Notes: a model not told the origin generated them from the sequence alone. A stretch of 47,514 nt of DNA from an uncultured Eudoraea sp. (GCA_947258555.1 CAMYJF010000018.1:1-47514), one strand, 5' to 3'. Shown: positions 16,072 to 26,770, numbered from the stretch's first letter. Made by a program: numbers and translations.

Positions 16072-16602
16072 ATGGAAGAACAGCGATATACGATCTCGAT
16101 CTACTCCGAAAATAACATCGGATTATTAAACAGGATCTCGGGTATATTTTTAAAGCGACACATTAATATAGAGAGTCTAAATGTCTCTAAATCAGAAATT
16201 GAGAATATTTCAAAGTTTACGATCGTGATCATTTCAACGGAAGAATGGGCGCGTAAGATCGTCGGGCAGATCGAGAAACAGATCGAGGTGATCAAAGCCT
16301 ATTATCACACAGATGAAGAGACTATTTTTCAACAAACTGCTTTGTTCAAAATAGCTTCTCATTTATTGTTTGATGAGCGACAAATACAGAATATAATTAA
16401 AGAAAGTAATGCGCAGATCGTAACCGTATCACGCGACTTTTTTGTACTCGCTAAATCGGGAAGACGTTTTGAGATCGATGAGATGCATGAAAAGCTGAAA
16501 CCTTATGGTATTATGCAATTCGTTAGATCGGCCCGCTTAGCAGTTTCGAAGGCAGAAATGCCGATAAGCAAGATGCTTCAAGAATTTTATCAGGATAAAT
16601 AA
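16072..16602 (+). CDS. ilvN: Acetolactate synthase small (regulatory) subunit
   Basis: A 176-residue protein with an N-terminal ACT domain: [20 protein letters not shown], then [25 protein letters not shown] dimers bind valine and give feedback inhibition and activation of the large subunit. The C-terminal part ([22 protein letters not shown]) is the usual second ferredoxin-like domain. The length is that of the longer IlvN/IlvH form. It sits 5 bases behind ilvB and 23 before ilvC, so the whole unit is likely one transcript. Confidence 0.95.
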   Translation: MEEQRYTISIYSENNIGLLNRISGIFLKRHINIESLNVSKSEIENISKFTIVIISTEEWARKIVGQIEKQIEVIKAYYHTDEETIFQQTALFKIASHLLFDERQIQNIIKESNAQIVTVSRDFFVLAKSGRRFEIDEMHEKLKPYGIMQFVRSARLAVSKAEMPISKMLQEFYQDK

Positions 16603-16625
16603 TTCAACCAACCTTACAAACACTT

Positions 16626-18101
16626 ATGTCCAACTATTTTAATACACTTTCACTACGCGATCAATTAAAACAACTGGGGCAATGCCGATTTATGGAGTCT
16701 CATGAATTTTCGGATGGCGTAGGGGCACTTAAAGGAAAAAAGATCGTCATAATTGGATGCGGGGCCCAGGGCTTAAACCAAGGGCTTAATATGCGCGATT
16801 CCGGACTGGATATAGCCTATACGCTTCGGCCTCAGGCTATTTCAGAAAAGCGGGCTTCTTATATAAATGCAACTGAGAATGGCTTTGCGGTAGGCACCTA
16901 CGAAGAAATGATCCCGACAGCTGATCTGCTGATCAACCTGACTCCGGATAAACAACATACGAATGTGATCAATGCTGTTATGCCCTTGATGAAACAAGGA
17001 TCTACATTGTCCTATTCACATGGTTTCAACATTGTTGAAGAAGGTATGCAGATCCGTAAAGACATCACAGTGATCATGGTGGCACCAAAAAGCCCGGGGT
17101 CAGAGGTAAGAGAAGAATATAAACGCGGTTTTGGCGTACCCACTCTAATCGCCGTACATCCTGAGAATGATCCGGAAGGTAAAGGGCTTAGCCAGGCAAA
17201 GGCGTATGCAGCAGCTACCGGGGGTCACAAGGCAGGCGTGCTGGAATCTTCTTTTGTAGCCGAAGTAAAGTCGGATCTCATGGGCGAGCAAACCATTCTA
17301 TGCGGCTTATTGCAAACCGGATCTATTTTATGTTTTGACAAAATGCTTGAAAAAGGCATTGATCCGGGATATGCATCTAAATTGATACAATACGGTTGGG
17401 AGACCGTTACAGAGGGACTCAAATATGGTGGGATCACTAATATGATGGACAGGCTATCCAATCCTGCCAAGATCAAAGCTTTTGACATGGCGGAGGAGCT
17501 GAAAGACATTATGCGCCCGCTATTCCAAACCCATATGGATAACATCATGAGCGGAAATTTTTCACAGACCATGATGGCCGATTGGGCCGAGGACGACAAG
17601 GATCTGCTAAACTGGCGTGCGGCAACTGCTGAAACGGCTTTCGAAAAGACCCCGGCAGGAACTATGGATATATCTGAGCAAGAATATTACGATAATGGCG
17701 TGCTGATGGTGGCTCTGATCAGGGCAGGAGTGGAGCTGGCCTATGAATCCATGGTGGCATCCGGCATAATTGGAGAATCTGCTTATTATGAATCCCTGCA
17801 TGAAACACCGCTGATCGCCAATACGATCGCGCGTAAAAAATTATATGAAATGAACCGGGTTATCTCAGATACGGCCGAATACGGCTGCTATCTTTTTGAT
17901 CATGCCTGCAAGCCGTTATTGGCTGATTTTATGAAGAATATCGACACTGACGTCATTGGAAAAAGCTTCGGGGAGGACAGGGATAATGGTGTAGACAATG
18001 CCAAACTGATCACTGTAAACAAAGCCTTGCGCGAACACCCGGTTGAAGTGGTAGGAGCCAGATTGCGAGAATCCATGACAGCAATGAAACCCATTGTATA
18101 A
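16626..18101 (+). CDS. ilvC: Ketol-acid reductoisomerase, long (class II) form
   Basis: A 491-residue enzyme that rearranges and reduces acetolactate and aceto-hydroxybutyrate with NAD(P)H and Mg. The nucleotide-binding loop is [20 protein letters not shown] near 41-61, followed by YTLRP; the R in TLRP, with nearby polar residues, suggests [27 protein letters not shown]-type, and the two C-terminal knotted domains (double-length compared with the ~330-residue class I form) show the class II type as in Escherichia coli. Its stop is followed three bases later by the aldehyde dehydrogenase start. Confidence 0.96.
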   Translation: MSNYFNTLSLRDQLKQLGQCRFMESHEFSDGVGALKGKKIVIIGCGAQGLNQGLNMRDSGLDIAYTLRPQAISEKRASYINATENGFAVGTYEEMIPTADLLINLTPDKQHTNVINAVMPLMKQGSTLSYSHGFNIVEEGMQIRKDITVIMVAPKSPGSEVREEYKRGFGVPTLIAVHPENDPEGKGLSQAKAYAAATGGHKAGVLESSFVAEVKSDLMGEQTILCGLLQTGSILCFDKMLEKGIDPGYASKLIQYGWETVTEGLKYGGITNMMDRLSNPAKIKAFDMAEELKDIMRPLFQTHMDNIMSGNFSQTMMADWAEDDKDLLNWRAATAETAFEKTPAGTMDISEQEYYDNGVLMVALIRAGVELAYESMVASGIIGESAYYESLHETPLIANTIARKKLYEMNRVISDTAEYGCYLFDHACKPLLADFMKNIDTDVIGKSFGEDRDNGVDNAKLITVNKALREHPVEVVGARLRESMTAMKPIV

Positions 18102-18104
18102 CTA

Positions 18105-19706
18105 ATGGAAACCATGAATACAATATTGGAACAAATACCTGAGAAGTACCAGATAACAGATGTCTACAGGCATACTACGTATCTGGTCAATGGAGAATTA
18201 AAGACGTGGTCAGGAAGTATGGCCGATGTGTATTCTACCATTTCCTCTACATCAGAATACGCGCCTACATTAATAGGCAGTGTTCCTGACATGGATGAGG
18301 CATCGGGAAAAGAAGCCCTAAAAGCGGCTTGTGATGCCTATGACAGGGGCCAGGGAGCCTGGCCAACAATGAAGGTGGAAGATCGGATTGCCTGCATGGA
18401 GAAGTTTGTCAACCTGATGGTTCAAAAGCGGGAGGAAGTAGTAAAACTGCTCATGTGGGAGATCGGGAAAAATCTACCGGATTCAGAAAAGGAATTTGAC
18501 CGAACTGTCGAGTATATCCTTGATACCATAGAAGAATATAAAGAGCTGGATAGAAATTCGGCTAAATTTCATAAACACCAAGGTGTTTATGCCCATGTAA
18601 GAAGAGGCCCTTTAGGTGTCGTACTGTGCCTGGGTCCTTATAACTATCCGTTAAACGAAACATTTGCCTTGCTCATACCGGCAATAATTATGGGGAATAC
18701 GACCATTTTTAAGCCTGCCAAGCATGGCGTATTGCTCATTGCACCCCTTTTGGACGCATTCGCTCAAAGCTTTCCAAAAGGCGTGGTGAATATCGTATTT
18801 GGAAGGGGCCGCACATTAGCTGGCCCGATCATGAAAGAAGGCCGGGTAGATGTCCTTGCTTTAATAGGAAATAGCAAGTCGGCTAATGCCTTACAACAAC
18901 AACACCCGAAAAGTAACCGTCTGCGGTTGGTTTTGGGATTGGAAGCTAAAAACCCGGCAATCATTTTGCCTGACGCTGACCTTGATTTAAGTGTCAATGA
19001 ATGTATTGCCGGGACGCTTTCCTTTAATGGACAACGATGTACAGCGCTGAAAGTGCTTTACGTTCATGAGGAGATCAAAGAAGCTTTTCTTCCTGCCTTC
19101 TGTAAAGCAGTAGACGGGCTTACATTTGGAAATCCATGGGATAGAGGCGTTAAGCTTACCCCATTGCCAGAACCGGGCAAATCGGATTATATTCAGGAAT
19201 TGATCGATGATGCCCTTGATAAAGGGGCACAGATCATTAATGAGAAGGGTGGGGAGCGTACTGAAAATTATATCTGGCCGGCAGTTTTATACCCGGTAAC
19301 TAAAGATATGCGGGTATATCAGGAAGAACAATTTGGCCCTGTTATCCCTATACTATCTTTTTCTAAAATCGAAGAGCCCCTCGATGATATGGCCGAAAGT
19401 AATTACGGTCAGCAAGTAAGTCTCTTTGGAAAGGATGTGAATGCCCTGGCGCCCTTAATTGATACTTTGGCCAATTTGGTGTGCCGCGTCAACCTCAATA
19501 GCTATTGCCAACGTGGACCCGACGTCTATCCGTTTACCGGAAGAAAAGATTCTGCACAATCTACTCTCAGTGTTCATGACGCTTTGCGCTCATTTTCTAT
19601 TCGAACTTTTGTTGCGTTTAAAGACAACGAATTGAATAATGAGACGGTAAATAAGTTATTGGAAACGAAGCTGTCCAATTTTATCAGTACGGATTATATC
19701 CTCTGA
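18105..19706 (+). CDS. GapN-like NADP-dependent aldehyde dehydrogenase, last gene of the ilv unit
   Basis: A 533-residue aldehyde dehydrogenase. Catalytic cysteine is C312 in [11 protein letters not shown], and the [16 protein letters not shown] and EEQFGPVIP motifs match non-phosphorylating glyceraldehyde-3-phosphate dehydrogenase-type members. In most aldehyde dehydrogenases the general base is the first residue of ELGG. Here the same strand reads LGLEAKNP (277-284): the normal position is G278 and a glutamate appears two residues later (E280). This may be normal for this subfamily in Flavobacteriia. GapN oxidises glyceraldehyde-3-phosphate to 3-phosphoglycerate giving NADPH; that would supply NADPH for IlvC, though the substrate is not proven. 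It starts three bases after ilvC, with a second ATG at 18114 as alternative. Confidence 0.85.
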   Translation: METMNTILEQIPEKYQITDVYRHTTYLVNGELKTWSGSMADVYSTISSTSEYAPTLIGSVPDMDEASGKEALKAACDAYDRGQGAWPTMKVEDRIACMEKFVNLMVQKREEVVKLLMWEIGKNLPDSEKEFDRTVEYILDTIEEYKELDRNSAKFHKHQGVYAHVRRGPLGVVLCLGPYNYPLNETFALLIPAIIMGNTTIFKPAKHGVLLIAPLLDAFAQSFPKGVVNIVFGRGRTLAGPIMKEGRVDVLALIGNSKSANALQQQHPKSNRLRLVLGLEAKNPAIILPDADLDLSVNECIAGTLSFNGQRCTALKVLYVHEEIKEAFLPAFCKAVDGLTFGNPWDRGVKLTPLPEPGKSDYIQELIDDALDKGAQIINEKGGERTENYIWPAVLYPVTKDMRVYQEEQFGPVIPILSFSKIEEPLDDMAESNYGQQVSLFGKDVNALAPLIDTLANLVCRVNLNSYCQRGPDVYPFTGRKDSAQSTLSVHDALRSFSIRTFVAFKDNELNNETVNKLLETKLSNFISTDYIL

Positions 19707-19707
19707 A

Positions 19708-21225
19708 TTAAATAAGGTTCAGCATCTTCTCAGTTGCCTTGATCGCACTTACGGTTTGATCAGAGTCCAATCCCCTTGTCACAAAATCGCCTTTGCCATT
19801 TTGCCAGGTGATAATGGTCTCGCACAAGGCATCCGAATGGCTGCCTGGCGGGATGCGTACAGCATAATCGATCAACTGGGGTAATTTCTTTTTCTTCCGA
19901 TCGTAGACTTTTTGAAGTGCATTCATAAAGGCATCAAACTGACCGTCGCCTTGCGCATTCTCTTCGATCTGTTCCCCATCCATGATCACAGAGATCGTTG
20001 TAGAAGGCTTTAAACCTTTGGAGTGGGTGAGAACATAAGAACTAACCTTAACCTTCTCTTCTAGCCCCTCGCTGTCCAGCACATCGGATATGATATAGGG
20101 CAGGTCCTCCTTAGTGACATGTTCTTTCTTATCTCCTAATTCAATAATTCTTGCTGTAACCTTTTTTAGTTCTTCGTCGTTCAAGGTAAGTCCCAGTTCT
20201 TCGACGTTTTTCTGAATATTGGCCTTCCCGGAAGTTTTACCCAGGGCGTATTTTCGCTTTCGTCCGAAACGCTCGGGTAGAAGGTCATTGAAATAGAGGT
20301 TCTTCTTATTATCTCCATCAGCGTGAATGCCCGCTGTTTGAGTAAAGACATTGTCACCTACAATCGGTGTATTAGCCGGGATCCGGAAGCCTGTAAACGC
20401 AGAGACCAGTTTACTGATCTTAAATAGGGCTGTTTCGTCAATGGCTATCTCTATATCGGGCAAAAAATCGTAAATGACTGCTACTGCACTGGCCAGAGGG
20501 GCATTTCCTGCCCGCTCACCCATGCCGTTTACAGTTAGATGCAGTCCGTGACATCCGCTTTTTAAAGCCTCCATGACATTGGCTACACTCAGATCGTAAT
20601 CATTATGTCCGTGAAAATCAAAATGAATACCGGGATAACGACCTACTATCTGTTTAACATATTTACCTGCTTCCGCTGGGGTGAGAACACCCAGGGTATC
20701 AGGCAACATGATCCTTTTTACCGGAAGTTGGGTGAGCACGTCCAAATATTCGAAGACATATTCGGGTGAGTTGCGCATTCCATTGCTCCAATCCTCGAGG
20801 TAGACATTAGTGTCGATCCCCAAAGCCAATGCTTCTTCGACATTATTAGTGATATCTTCAAAATGTTCTTTAGGTGATTTCCGAAGTTGATGTGTCAGAT
20901 GATTCAAAGACCCTTTAGTCAACAGGTTTTGCACTTTTGCACCTGACTCCTTCATCCATTTTAAAGAGAGTCCGCCATCAACAAATGTCAGCACTTCTAC
21001 GGCATTCTCTTTTCCATGTTTCTTTGCCCAGGACATGATCTGCTTTACAGATTCAAGTTCCCCGGCCGAAACACGAGCAGAGGCAACTTCGATCCGGTCT
21101 ACTTTTAACTCTTCCAGAAGAAGCGTAGCTAAAGCGAGCTTTTCGGAAGCAGTAAAAGAAACGCCCGAGGTCTGTTCCCCATCCCTCAGGGTGGTATCCA
21201 TTATCTCTATAAACCGTTTCTTCAT
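19708..21225 (-). CDS. cimA: (R)-citramalate synthase, Leptospira type (LeuA/CimA family)
   Basis: A 505-residue DRE-TIM acyltransferase of the isopropylmalate/citramalate synthase family. Active-site parts: TTLRDGEQ (R14, D15), HFDFHGHNDYD (metal histidines near 209-211), LPDTLGV, NGMGERAGN, and a C-terminal LeuA-type regulatory domain from about 400. The whole chain agrees closely with the characterised Leptospira interrogans citramalate synthase as I recall it, including RIEVASARVS, NLLTKGS, YLEDWSNG and LPERFGRKRKYALGK. The three residues that select pyruvate there (L81, L104, Y144) are kept as L79, L102 and Y142. So the likely reaction is pyruvate plus acetyl-CoA to citramalate, leading to 2-oxobutyrate and isoleucine. 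2-isopropylmalate synthase is the alternative and the name many annotations would use. It is the last gene of leuC-leuD-cimA. Confidence 0.8.
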   Translation of the reverse strand: MKKRFIEIMDTTLRDGEQTSGVSFTASEKLALATLLLEELKVDRIEVASARVSAGELESVKQIMSWAKKHGKENAVEVLTFVDGGLSLKWMKESGAKVQNLLTKGSLNHLTHQLRKSPKEHFEDITNNVEEALALGIDTNVYLEDWSNGMRNSPEYVFEYLDVLTQLPVKRIMLPDTLGVLTPAEAGKYVKQIVGRYPGIHFDFHGHNDYDLSVANVMEALKSGCHGLHLTVNGMGERAGNAPLASAVAVIYDFLPDIEIAIDETALFKISKLVSAFTGFRIPANTPIVGDNVFTQTAGIHADGDNKKNLYFNDLLPERFGRKRKYALGKTSGKANIQKNVEELGLTLNDEELKKVTARIIELGDKKEHVTKEDLPYIISDVLDSEGLEEKVKVSSYVLTHSKGLKPSTTISVIMDGEQIEENAQGDGQFDAFMNALQKVYDRKKKKLPQLIDYAVRIPPGSHSDALCETIITWQNGKGDFVTRGLDSDQTVSAIKATEKMLNLI

Positions 21226-21237
21226 GGGTACGATGTA

Positions 21238-21834
21238 TTATAATGGGGTATTAGCGGCAAATTCATTGATCTCCTCACGCATATTGAGCAGGTAATCAAT
21301 GTCATCAAATCCATTAGTTAAATTCTCTTTCTTATAGGCAGAGATGTCGAAGGATTCTTGTTGTTCTGAATTAGTCAGCGATATCTTCTGATTAGGCAGG
21401 TCGACAAAAATTTCCGCCATGGGATCAGCCTCTATAGCTTTAAAAATCTCATCCAGGAATTCCGGACTTACCTGAACAGGCAATACGCCAATGTTGAGGC
21501 AGTTGTTTCGAAAAATATCGGCAAAGAAACTTGAGACCACACAGCGAAACCCATAGTCGTAGATCGCCCATGCAGCGTGTTCCCGGGAAGACCCGGAACC
21601 AAAGTTTTTGCCTGCCACCAGGATCTTGCCGGAATATGTTGGATTATTCAACACAAAATTCTCTTTCGGGCTATTGTCCTGATTATATCTCCAGTCCCTA
21701 AATAAATTATCTCCAAACCCTTTTCGCTCGGTCGCTTTTAGAAAGCGCGCCGGGATGATCTGATCTGTATCCACATTTTCAAGGGGGAGTGGAACAGCTG
21801 AACTAGTTAGTATATTGAAATTATCGTATGCCAT
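21238..21834 (-). CDS. leuD: Isopropylmalate/citraconate isomerase small subunit
   Basis: A 198-residue aconitase-swivel protein. Motifs: PLPLENVDTDQIIPARFLK, GKNFGSGSSREHAAWAI and FADIFRNNCLNIGVLPV. With LeuC it isomerises 2-isopropylmalate to 3-isopropylmalate, and in the citramalate route (R)-citramalate to 3-methylmalate. It lies 6 bases behind leuC and 12 bases before cimA. Full length and apparently normal. Confidence 0.96.
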   Translation of the reverse strand: MAYDNFNILTSSAVPLPLENVDTDQIIPARFLKATERKGFGDNLFRDWRYNQDNSPKENFVLNNPTYSGKILVAGKNFGSGSSREHAAWAIYDYGFRCVVSSFFADIFRNNCLNIGVLPVQVSPEFLDEIFKAIEADPMAEIFVDLPNQKISLTNSEQQESFDISAYKKENLTNGFDDIDYLLNMREEINEFAANTPL

Positions 21835-21840
21835 GGCCTC

Positions 21841-23256
21841 TTATGCGTATTCAGTTTCTAATAGGGTTCTTGGATCCGTTACTTTTCCTGTGACGGCCGC
21901 TGCAGCCGCTACTAGCGGACTTGCCAGGAGGGTTCGAGCCCCTGGTCCTTGCCGCCCTTCAAAATTTCTATTGGATGTGCTAACAGCGTATTTTCCACTT
22001 GGGATCTTATCGTCATTCATTGCCAGGCAGGCAGAACATCCAGGTTCTCTCAATTGGAATCCTGCTTCAGTCAGCACATCTAATAGCCCTTCTTCTTTGA
22101 TCGCCAGTTCAACTTTGTGCGATCCAGGAACTAACCAGGCAGTGACATGATCTGCTTTCTTCTTGCCTTTAACTATACTTGCGAATGCCCTGAAATCCTC
22201 GATTCGGCCATTCGTGCAGCTTCCGAGAAATACATAGTCTATCTGCTTGCCGATCATGGAGTCGCCTTCTCCAAAAGCCATATATTCGAGGGACTTTTTA
22301 TATGTAGTAGGACTCCCTTTTGCTTCATTTGCCAAAGGTATTCCTCCCTGAATTCCAACACCCATTCCCGGATTCGTACCAAAAGTGATCATAGGTTCTA
22401 TAGTGCTGCCGTGATATTCAACTTCCTTATCAAATACAGCATTATCATCAGAATAAAGCGATGTCCAATAGGGGAGTGCCTTTTCCCAGGCATCGCCACG
22501 TGGTGTAAAGGTGCGACCCTGAATGTATTCAAATGTCTTTTCATCCGGGGCGATCATTCCGCCACGAGCGCCCATTTCTATGCTCAAATTGCAAACGGTC
22601 ATCCGGCCTTCCATACTCATATTCCGGAATATTTCCCCGGCATATTCGACAAAATAACCCGTCGCACCCGAAGTACTGAGTTGAGAGATAATATAAAGCG
22701 CCACATCTTTAGGGGTCACACCGGGATTCAGCTTCCCGTCTATCGTGATCCTCATTTTCTTAGGTTTGGGCTGCATGATACATTGACTGGCCAGTACCAT
22801 CTCCACTTCAGAGGTGCCAATTCCAAAGGCCACTGCTCCGAAAGCTCCGTGGGTAGACGTATGTGAGTCTCCACAGACTATAGTTGCACCAGGTAAAGTA
22901 ATGCCATTTTCCGGTCCAATGACATGAACAATGCCATTATTTTCATGCCCTAATCCCCAATAGGGAATCCCGTGCTCGTTTGCATTTTCTTCCAATGCCT
23001 TAAGCTGGTTGGCAGATAATGGATCCTGTACAGGTAGGTGTTGGTTAATAGTTGGTGTGTTGTGATCTGCTGTGGCAAAAGTCCGGCTTGGATACTTCAC
23101 CTTTATTCCCCGGGTTTTCAATCCCCGGAAGGCGACCGGACTTGTCACCTCGTGGACAAGATGCCGATCAATAAATAATACATCCGGACCATTTTCTATA
23201 GACCGGATAACATGGGAATCCCATACCTTATCAAAGAGTGTTCTCGAAGCGCTCAT
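21841..23256 (-). CDS. leuC: Isopropylmalate/citraconate isomerase large subunit
   Basis: A 471-residue aconitase-family protein. The [4Fe-4S] ligands are in FLGSCTNGR and [10 protein letters not shown]; substrate and domain motifs include [28 protein letters not shown] and [10 protein letters not shown]. It is the first gene of the minus-strand leuC-leuD-cimA unit. About 244 bases separate it from the divergent DUF2911 gene, which is where its promoter should lie, but no clear minus-strand TAnnTTTG box was found. leuB, often in this operon in related bacteria, is not in the window. Confidence 0.96.
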   Translation of the reverse strand: MSASRTLFDKVWDSHVIRSIENGPDVLFIDRHLVHEVTSPVAFRGLKTRGIKVKYPSRTFATADHNTPTINQHLPVQDPLSANQLKALEENANEHGIPYWGLGHENNGIVHVIGPENGITLPGATIVCGDSHTSTHGAFGAVAFGIGTSEVEMVLASQCIMQPKPKKMRITIDGKLNPGVTPKDVALYIISQLSTSGATGYFVEYAGEIFRNMSMEGRMTVCNLSIEMGARGGMIAPDEKTFEYIQGRTFTPRGDAWEKALPYWTSLYSDDNAVFDKEVEYHGSTIEPMITFGTNPGMGVGIQGGIPLANEAKGSPTTYKKSLEYMAFGEGDSMIGKQIDYVFLGSCTNGRIEDFRAFASIVKGKKKADHVTAWLVPGSHKVELAIKEEGLLDVLTEAGFQLREPGCSACLAMNDDKIPSGKYAVSTSNRNFEGRQGPGARTLLASPLVAAAAAVTGKVTDPRTLLETEYA

Positions 23257-23458
23257 AAAATCAAAATTGACAGCTGCTAAACTACTATTTCAATGCATAT
23301 ATTCAGAATTAGTGTGCTGGAAATTACGATGTTCAACGCCCCGATTTCTCTATAAGTTTTCTTTATGACATATCCGGCTTATTAATCAATAATTCCTATT
23401 TAACAGCTTGAGGTCCTGGTTTAACATATTCGTAACGATTAAGGGCGACAAGGAAGCC

Positions 23459-23466
23459 TATCTTTA
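23459..23466 (+). promoter_or_regulatory. Candidate -7 box for the DUF2911 gene
   Basis: TATCTTTA is one base from the TAnnTTTG consensus and lies 35 bases before the ATG. Its 5' context (GGAAGCC) resembles that of the ilvD box (GGAAGGGC). No clear -33 element was found. Confidence 0.35.
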
Positions 23467-23500
23467 AGGAAGAAGAATACTAACTTAAACAACCTAATTC

Positions 23501-24613
23501 ATGAAACAATTCTATACATTCTTATCCGCCGGCGTGATCTGCTTGATGCTCAGTATACCTGTTCAGGCAGAAGCACAATTAGTAGATCTTCCACGTGGCA
23601 GTCAGAAAGCCAAAATTTCTCAGCGCGTTGGTATTTCAGATATTACGATCGTTTATTCCCGACCGAGTGTTAATAACAGGGAAATATGGGGAAAATTAGT
23701 TCCTTTTGGAATGAATAACCTGGGATTTGGGACGGCAAAGGAATCGCCCTGGCGGGCCGGTGCCAATGAAAATACGACAATCAAATTCTCAGATGATGTA
23801 ACTGTAGAGGGGAAACCTCTTCAAGCAGGGAAGTACGGATTGCATATGATCATTAATCCCGATAATACGGCAACCGTAATATTCTCAAACAGTCATCAAG
23901 CCTGGGGAAGTTACTTTTATGACCCCGTTGATGATGCGCTTAGGGTTGATGTGTCCATGAAAGATGTTCCTCACACAGAACAACTCACCTATTTATTCAC
24001 CAATGTCGATGCCACTTCTACGGTAGCTTCGTTGAATTGGGAAAAGAAACAGATCCCATTTAAGATCGGAGTTGATGTTCCGAATGTCGTTTTAACCGAT
24101 ATCAGGCACAAACTGGAAAATGCTCCCGGGTTCCAACGTCAGACCTGGGAACAGGCAGCAACGTATTCATTGAATAACGGAGGCGATATGGAAGAGGCAT
24201 TGGGATGGATCAACGGCACTGTTGAGGGGATGTTCTTTAGTGAGAAAAACTTCGGCAACCTTAGCACAAAAGCTCAGATCCTGAACAAGTTAAACCGCAC
24301 TACTGAAGCCGATGCAGTGATGGAAGAAGCATTGGGCATGGCGACAGTTTTTGAAACGCACGGATACGGTCGACAATTGATCGGTCAGGGCAAGAAAGAG
24401 AAAGCCATGGAAGTTTTCAAGATGAATGCCGAGAAACACAAAGGCGAATGGCCAGTAGATTATGGTATGGCCAGGGCTTATAGCGCTATGGGAAATTATG
24501 CAGCAGCCTTAAAGCACTTGAAAATTGCGGTTGACAGGGCTCCTGATGCGCTAAACAAAAATGCCATTACAACCAATATGGCTAAGCTGGAAAAAGGTGA
24601 AGATATAAATTAG
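23501..24613 (+). CDS. Secreted DUF2911 protein with C-terminal TPR-like repeats
   Basis: A 370-residue protein with a signal peptide (MKQFYTFLSAGVICLMLSIP, cleavage near AEAQ). Residues about 28-190 show the DUF2911 pattern: LPRGSQKAKISQRVGISDITI, YSRPSVNNREIWGKLVPFG, WRAGANENTTIKFS, GKPLQAGKYGLHMI, SWGSYFY-type YFYDP, and a final LTYLFTNVDA strand. The C-terminal half has helical TPR-like repeats (about 255-365), such as LGMATVFETHGYGRQLIGQGKKEKAMEVF and DYGMARAYSAMGNYAAALKHL. DUF2911 is frequent in Bacteroidota and has no known function. A terminator follows. Confidence 0.9.
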   Translation: MKQFYTFLSAGVICLMLSIPVQAEAQLVDLPRGSQKAKISQRVGISDITIVYSRPSVNNREIWGKLVPFGMNNLGFGTAKESPWRAGANENTTIKFSDDVTVEGKPLQAGKYGLHMIINPDNTATVIFSNSHQAWGSYFYDPVDDALRVDVSMKDVPHTEQLTYLFTNVDATSTVASLNWEKKQIPFKIGVDVPNVVLTDIRHKLENAPGFQRQTWEQAATYSLNNGGDMEEALGWINGTVEGMFFSEKNFGNLSTKAQILNKLNRTTEADAVMEEALGMATVFETHGYGRQLIGQGKKEKAMEVFKMNAEKHKGEWPVDYGMARAYSAMGNYAAALKHLKIAVDRAPDALNKNAITTNMAKLEKGEDIN

Positions 24614-24642
24614 TCTGAATTACAATAAAGTAGGTTTTTAAT

Positions 24643-24666
24643 AGGGTGTAGCTCGTGCTACACCCT
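24643..24666. terminator. Terminator hairpin shared by convergent genes
   Basis: A perfect 10-bp stem, AGGGTGTAGC (24643-24652) and GCTACACCCT (24657-24666), with loop TCGT. It lies between the DUF2911 gene and recG and overlaps the recG stop codon by two bases. The T run is weak on both strands. Confidence 0.65.
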
Positions 24667-26770
24667 AACTTATATAGTTCCAAATGTTCTTTTCTTTCAA
24701 CAGTGCATCCAGTGTTTGCCTGGTGTAGGCATTTTCCGGAGTGCTAAGGTCAGGATCCGTTTTCATAAGCTGCAGGGCGTGATGGCGTGCAGTTTTCAGG
24801 ATATCATTGTCCTTGACAATATCGGCGATCTTTAGTGCCAGAATGCCACTTTGCTGGGTTCCCATGAGATCTCCCGGGCCTCGTAATTTGAGATCTACTT
24901 CAGCTATTTCAAAACCGTCGTTCGTTGCCACCATTGTTTCTAAGCGTGTCTGCGCATCCTGTGTCAGCTGTTCAGCAGACATGAGGATACAGTAGCTCTG
25001 ATCGGCGCCACGGCCAACACGTCCCCTCAATTGGTGTAATTGAGACAAGCCAAAGCGTTCTGCACTTTCAATGATCATGACACTGGCATTTGGGATATCG
25101 ACACCAACTTCAATTACCGTTGTTGCCACCATGATCTGGGTTTCGCCTTTTACGAACCTGTTCATCTCATACTCCTTGTCCTCAGATTTCATATTCCCAT
25201 GTACAATGGAGATCTGATAGTCCGGCATAGGAAATTCCCGTGATAAGCTCTCATGCCCATCCATAAGGTCCTTGTAGTCTAAAGCCTCGGACTCTTTAAT
25301 TAATGGGTAGACAACGTACACCTGCCTTCCTTTTTTGATCTCTTCCCGAATAAAGGCAAACACCTGAAGTCGGTTCTTATCGTAACGATGTGCTGTTTTG
25401 ACAGGTTTTCGGCCCGGCGGAAGTTCATCAATTACTGATATATCAAGATCCCCGTATAGGCTCATGGCCAGAGTTCTTGGAATAGGTGTAGCAGTCATGA
25501 CCAAAATATGAGGGGGCCGCTCATTTTTATGCCAGAGTTTGGATCGCTGGGCCACACCAAATCTATGTTGTTCGTCAATGATGGCCAGCCCCAGGTTTTT
25601 AAATTGTACTTTATCTTCCAGGACGGCATGTGTACCTACGAGAATATGCAGTGAACCATCTTCCAGCCCTTCATGAATTTCTTTGCGAGCTGATTTTTTT
25701 ACCGATCCGGTAAGGAGCTTTATTTGAATGGGCATATCTGCCAATAAACTATTCAGGCTATTATAATGCTGGTTGGCCAGTATTTCCGTGGGTGCCATTA
25801 AACATGCCTGGTAGCCATTATCAATAGCCAATAGCATGGACATCAGGGCAACTACAGTTTTACCCGATCCCACATCGCCCTGTAACAATCTGTTCATTTG
25901 TGCCTTACTTCCCAGATCGGCTCTGATCTCTTTCAGTACTTTCTTTTGTGCCCCAGTTAATTCAAAAGGAAGATTTTCCTTGTAGAATTGATGAAACTGA
26001 TCTCCGACATGTTCAAAGGGAAATCCTATGATCTTCCTCTTCCTCAAGATCTTCTTGGTCAGTAACTGGAGTTGTATAAAGAAGAATTCCTCAAATTTTA
26101 ATCGGAACTGGGCCTTGGCCAGATGGGTGGTGTCCTCCGGGAAATGAACTTGTCTCATGGCCTCGCTCTTGCCAATTAGAGACAAGGTGGATAAGAGCCC
26201 CTTGGGTAATGTTTCTGCAAAAGGTGATACCAGTTCTTCCAACAGCTGTTTCACCCAGCCGCTCATGAGTCGGTTTGTGATCCCCCGATTGCTCAATTTC
26301 TCTGTGGAGGGATATACGGGCTGCATTTTAATTCGCAAGCCTTTACGATGCTCGCTTGACAGTTCCATATCTGGATGTGGCATACTAAAGCGGCCATTAT
26401 ACCAATTCACCTTTCCGAAGACAACATACTCACTTCCCGTTTTTAGCTGTTTTTTGATCCATTTCTGTCCACGGAACCATACCAGGTCCATGCTTCCTGT
26501 CTGATCCGAAAAAGTAGCTACAAGCCTTGTTCCGCGCTTTTGATCCACTTCGTATACCTCGGTGATTCGGCCGATGATCTGTACATCTGCACTTTGCCGT
26601 TCTAACTGCGAAATGGTATGATACTTGGTTTTGTCTATATATCGATTGGGAAAGACCTGAAGCAGGTCCTGATAGGTTTTAACACCCAATTCTGATTGGA
26701 GCAAGTTTGCCCGATTAGGACCTACACCTTTGAGGAAATTTATAGGAGTTTGTAAGTCGCCATGATTCAT
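24665..26770 (-). CDS. recG: ATP-dependent DNA helicase RecG
   Basis: A 701-residue helicase that regresses stalled replication forks and moves Holliday junctions. Order: an N-terminal wedge with an OB fold (DVQIIGRITEVYEV, VFGKVNWYNGRFSMPHPDME), then the helicase core with Walker A LLQGDVGSGKT, the DEQH box IIDEQHRFGVAQR, MTATPIPRTLAM, and the C-terminal motifs VATTVIEVGVDIPNASVM and QLRGRVGRG. DLMGTQQSG near the end is RecG-typical. Length is normal. It stands alone on the minus strand between a terminator and the divergent M1 peptidase gene. Confidence 0.97.
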   Translation of the reverse strand: MNHGDLQTPINFLKGVGPNRANLLQSELGVKTYQDLLQVFPNRYIDKTKYHTISQLERQSADVQIIGRITEVYEVDQKRGTRLVATFSDQTGSMDLVWFRGQKWIKKQLKTGSEYVVFGKVNWYNGRFSMPHPDMELSSEHRKGLRIKMQPVYPSTEKLSNRGITNRLMSGWVKQLLEELVSPFAETLPKGLLSTLSLIGKSEAMRQVHFPEDTTHLAKAQFRLKFEEFFFIQLQLLTKKILRKRKIIGFPFEHVGDQFHQFYKENLPFELTGAQKKVLKEIRADLGSKAQMNRLLQGDVGSGKTVVALMSMLLAIDNGYQACLMAPTEILANQHYNSLNSLLADMPIQIKLLTGSVKKSARKEIHEGLEDGSLHILVGTHAVLEDKVQFKNLGLAIIDEQHRFGVAQRSKLWHKNERPPHILVMTATPIPRTLAMSLYGDLDISVIDELPPGRKPVKTAHRYDKNRLQVFAFIREEIKKGRQVYVVYPLIKESEALDYKDLMDGHESLSREFPMPDYQISIVHGNMKSEDKEYEMNRFVKGETQIMVATTVIEVGVDIPNASVMIIESAERFGLSQLHQLRGRVGRGADQSYCILMSAEQLTQDAQTRLETMVATNDGFEIAEVDLKLRGPGDLMGTQQSGILALKIADIVKDNDILKTARHHALQLMKTDPDLSTPENAYTRQTLDALLKEKNIWNYIS

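Noticed and set aside
21928-21945. TTCGAGCC-like tRNA T-arm signal
   Set aside because: It lies in the coding sequence of leuC and no acceptor or anticodon arm can be paired.
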